Shown here: positions 34,056 through 34,743 of the stretch, one piece after another
Layout of the letters: each line of letters opens with the position of its first letter
Position numbering within the stretch: the stretch's first letter is position 1
Source of the DNA: CAYJRR01 sp964372275 [NCBI: uncultured bacterium]
GTDB taxonomy: Bacteria > CAYJRR01
DNA length: 34,743 nucleotides
Assembly (NCBI GenBank): GCA_964372275.1
Contig: CAYJRR010000006.1
Location: forward strand, 1-34,743
Direction of reading: 5' to 3'
Notes under the pieces: generated by a model
Databases searched by the model: none
Told to the model about the DNA's origin: nothing
What the model saw: only the letters and a program-made list of their open reading frames with translations
Position numbers and translations under genes: made by a program

Positions 34056-34743
34056 CGCACGCGAGGCTCGCCGTCCTGGCGGTCGGCCTCGCGATCGCGA
34101 GCCCGGCCGTCCGTCCCGTCCGCGCGGCGGGAAGCGGCGATTGCCCGCCGGGCGGCGCATGGGACGGAGCGCGCGCCCTCGTCGAGACCGCGCGCCACTG
34201 GTGGAGGCGCGTGCTCGGAACCGCGCCGACCGCGACCGGACCGGCCGCCACCGTTGCGCCGTCGAACGAACCGGCGGTCACGCCGCCGCCGCGGAGATGG
34301 CTCGCCTCGGGGCGCCTCGTCGAGTGTCCGCCCGGGAGCGGATTCCGGCCGCTGACGAGCGCGCACCCGCCGGCGGAGGTGTTCGTCGGCTACTACCAGA
34401 ACCCCGGCTACAACAACGGCGCCTACGTTCGCCGACTCGCGGAGATCGTCGAACGTGCCGCGCCGGGAACCCCGGTCCGCGTGCTGGCCAACCCCGGGGA
34501 CCGCGTCGGATTGGGATTCGCATCGGAGTCATCGCGCGTCGGCAACGTGACGGTCGTCGACACCGACGCCGAGGTCGTCATGTGGGCACAGGATCCGATG
34601 GAGATCGGCATCACCGGTGATCCGCCGCGACCGGCCGTGGCTCCGTCCACGCTCACGCGGTACGGCTCGACGGCTCGCCAGCTCGGCCTGCCGACGACGG
34701 CGGGGTTCGAGTGGCCGACGTTCATCGCGCCGATGCCGCCGGT
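34052..34743 (+). CDS. Secreted protein, partial (3' end outside window)
   Basis: First 230 residues of an exported protein. The signal peptide is MTHARLAVLAVGLAIASPAV with more residues up to VRAA. An early Cys, a Trp/Arg-rich helix (ARHWWRRVLG) and a Pro/Ala/Thr linker follow. The visible domain contains EVFVGYYQNPGYNNGAYVRR, VRVLANPGDRVGLGF and VVMWAQDPMEIGIT. The last stretch loosely recalls the W-x-R-D region of agmatine/peptidylarginine deiminases, but the Arg is Gln here and I do not assign that function. ATG overlaps the preceding stop by four bases. Continuation beyond 34743 is unknown. Confidence 0.65.
   Translation, partial: MTHARLAVLAVGLAIASPAVRPVRAAGSGDCPPGGAWDGARALVETARHWWRRVLGTAPTATGPAATVAPSNEPAVTPPPRRWLASGRLVECPPGSGFRPLTSAHPPAEVFVGYYQNPGYNNGAYVRRLAEIVERAAPGTPVRVLANPGDRVGLGFASESSRVGNVTVVDTDAEVVMWAQDPMEIGITGDPPRPAVAPSTLTRYGSTARQLGLPTTAGFEWPTFIAPMPP

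Noticed and set aside
1-34743. tRNA, rRNA, CRISPR arrays, insertion sequences, prophage genes
   Set aside because: None was recognised. Direct repeats found are within-gene low-complexity or haem modules, and no transposase or integrase motif was seen.

Overview
The window is GC-rich and densely coded on both strands, with many GTG/TTG starts and 1-4 base start/stop overlaps. It looks like a chromosomal piece of a diderm (Gram-negative-type) bacterium. Four proteins end in outer-membrane beta-barrels with a C-terminal Phe, and there are a TonB-dependent receptor, a class A penicillin-binding protein, two sigma-54 activators and a multiheme cytochrome locus. A DUF4388 protein and a metalloprotease/beta-propeller/barrel fusion would suit Acidobacteriota, Myxococcota or Desulfobacterota-like lineages. 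The phylum cannot be fixed from sequence reading alone.

Layout. 1-4034 (minus): a TPR/zinc-ribbon membrane protein, a DUF4388 protein and a truncated phoH. 4070-5104 (plus): holA (DNA polymerase III delta). 5130-6049 (minus): a secreted protein of unknown function, then rpsT (ribosomal protein S20) with its own promoter and a TTG start. 6096-10439 (plus): a PBP1A-type peptidoglycan synthase that seems to start at ACG, a small secreted protein, and an outer-membrane barrel carrying two SH3 domains. 10436-16527 (minus): an electron-transfer operon described below. 16590-17081 (plus): a GNAT acetyltransferase. 17084-24373 (minus): a lipoprotein behind a consensus sigma-54 promoter, preceded by a tightly overlapping operon of TonB receptor, periplasmic binding protein, histidine kinase and NtrC-type regulator. 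24552-25139 (plus): a small two-helix membrane protein. 25146-30418 (minus): a 1125-residue metalloprotease/propeller/barrel fusion and an M28 peptidase with a PDZ domain. 30524-34743 (plus): a GAF-NtrC activator, a soluble SPFH protein, a small secreted protein and a truncated secreted protein.

Two systems stand out. First, 16527 to 10436 encodes a possible complete transmembrane electron path in three genes. The first protein has a cyclic-nucleotide-binding-like domain, four [4Fe-4S] motifs and a membrane domain with two His-x13-His pairs (di-heme b). The second is a secreted cytochrome with 27 haem c motifs in nine three-haem modules. The third is an outer-membrane barrel. The path would run from cytoplasm through inner membrane and periplasm to outer membrane, or the reverse. 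Second, the TonB receptor/binding protein/kinase/sigma-54 regulator operon is followed by a lipoprotein gene with a full-consensus -24/-12 promoter. That promoter would start the mRNA about 2 bases before the ATG. A 13-base sequence occurs both upstream of the receptor gene and about 90 bases upstream of the lipoprotein transcription start. This suggests a sensing circuit with a local, almost leaderless, target gene.

I saw no rRNA, tRNA, CRISPR array, insertion sequence or phage gene.
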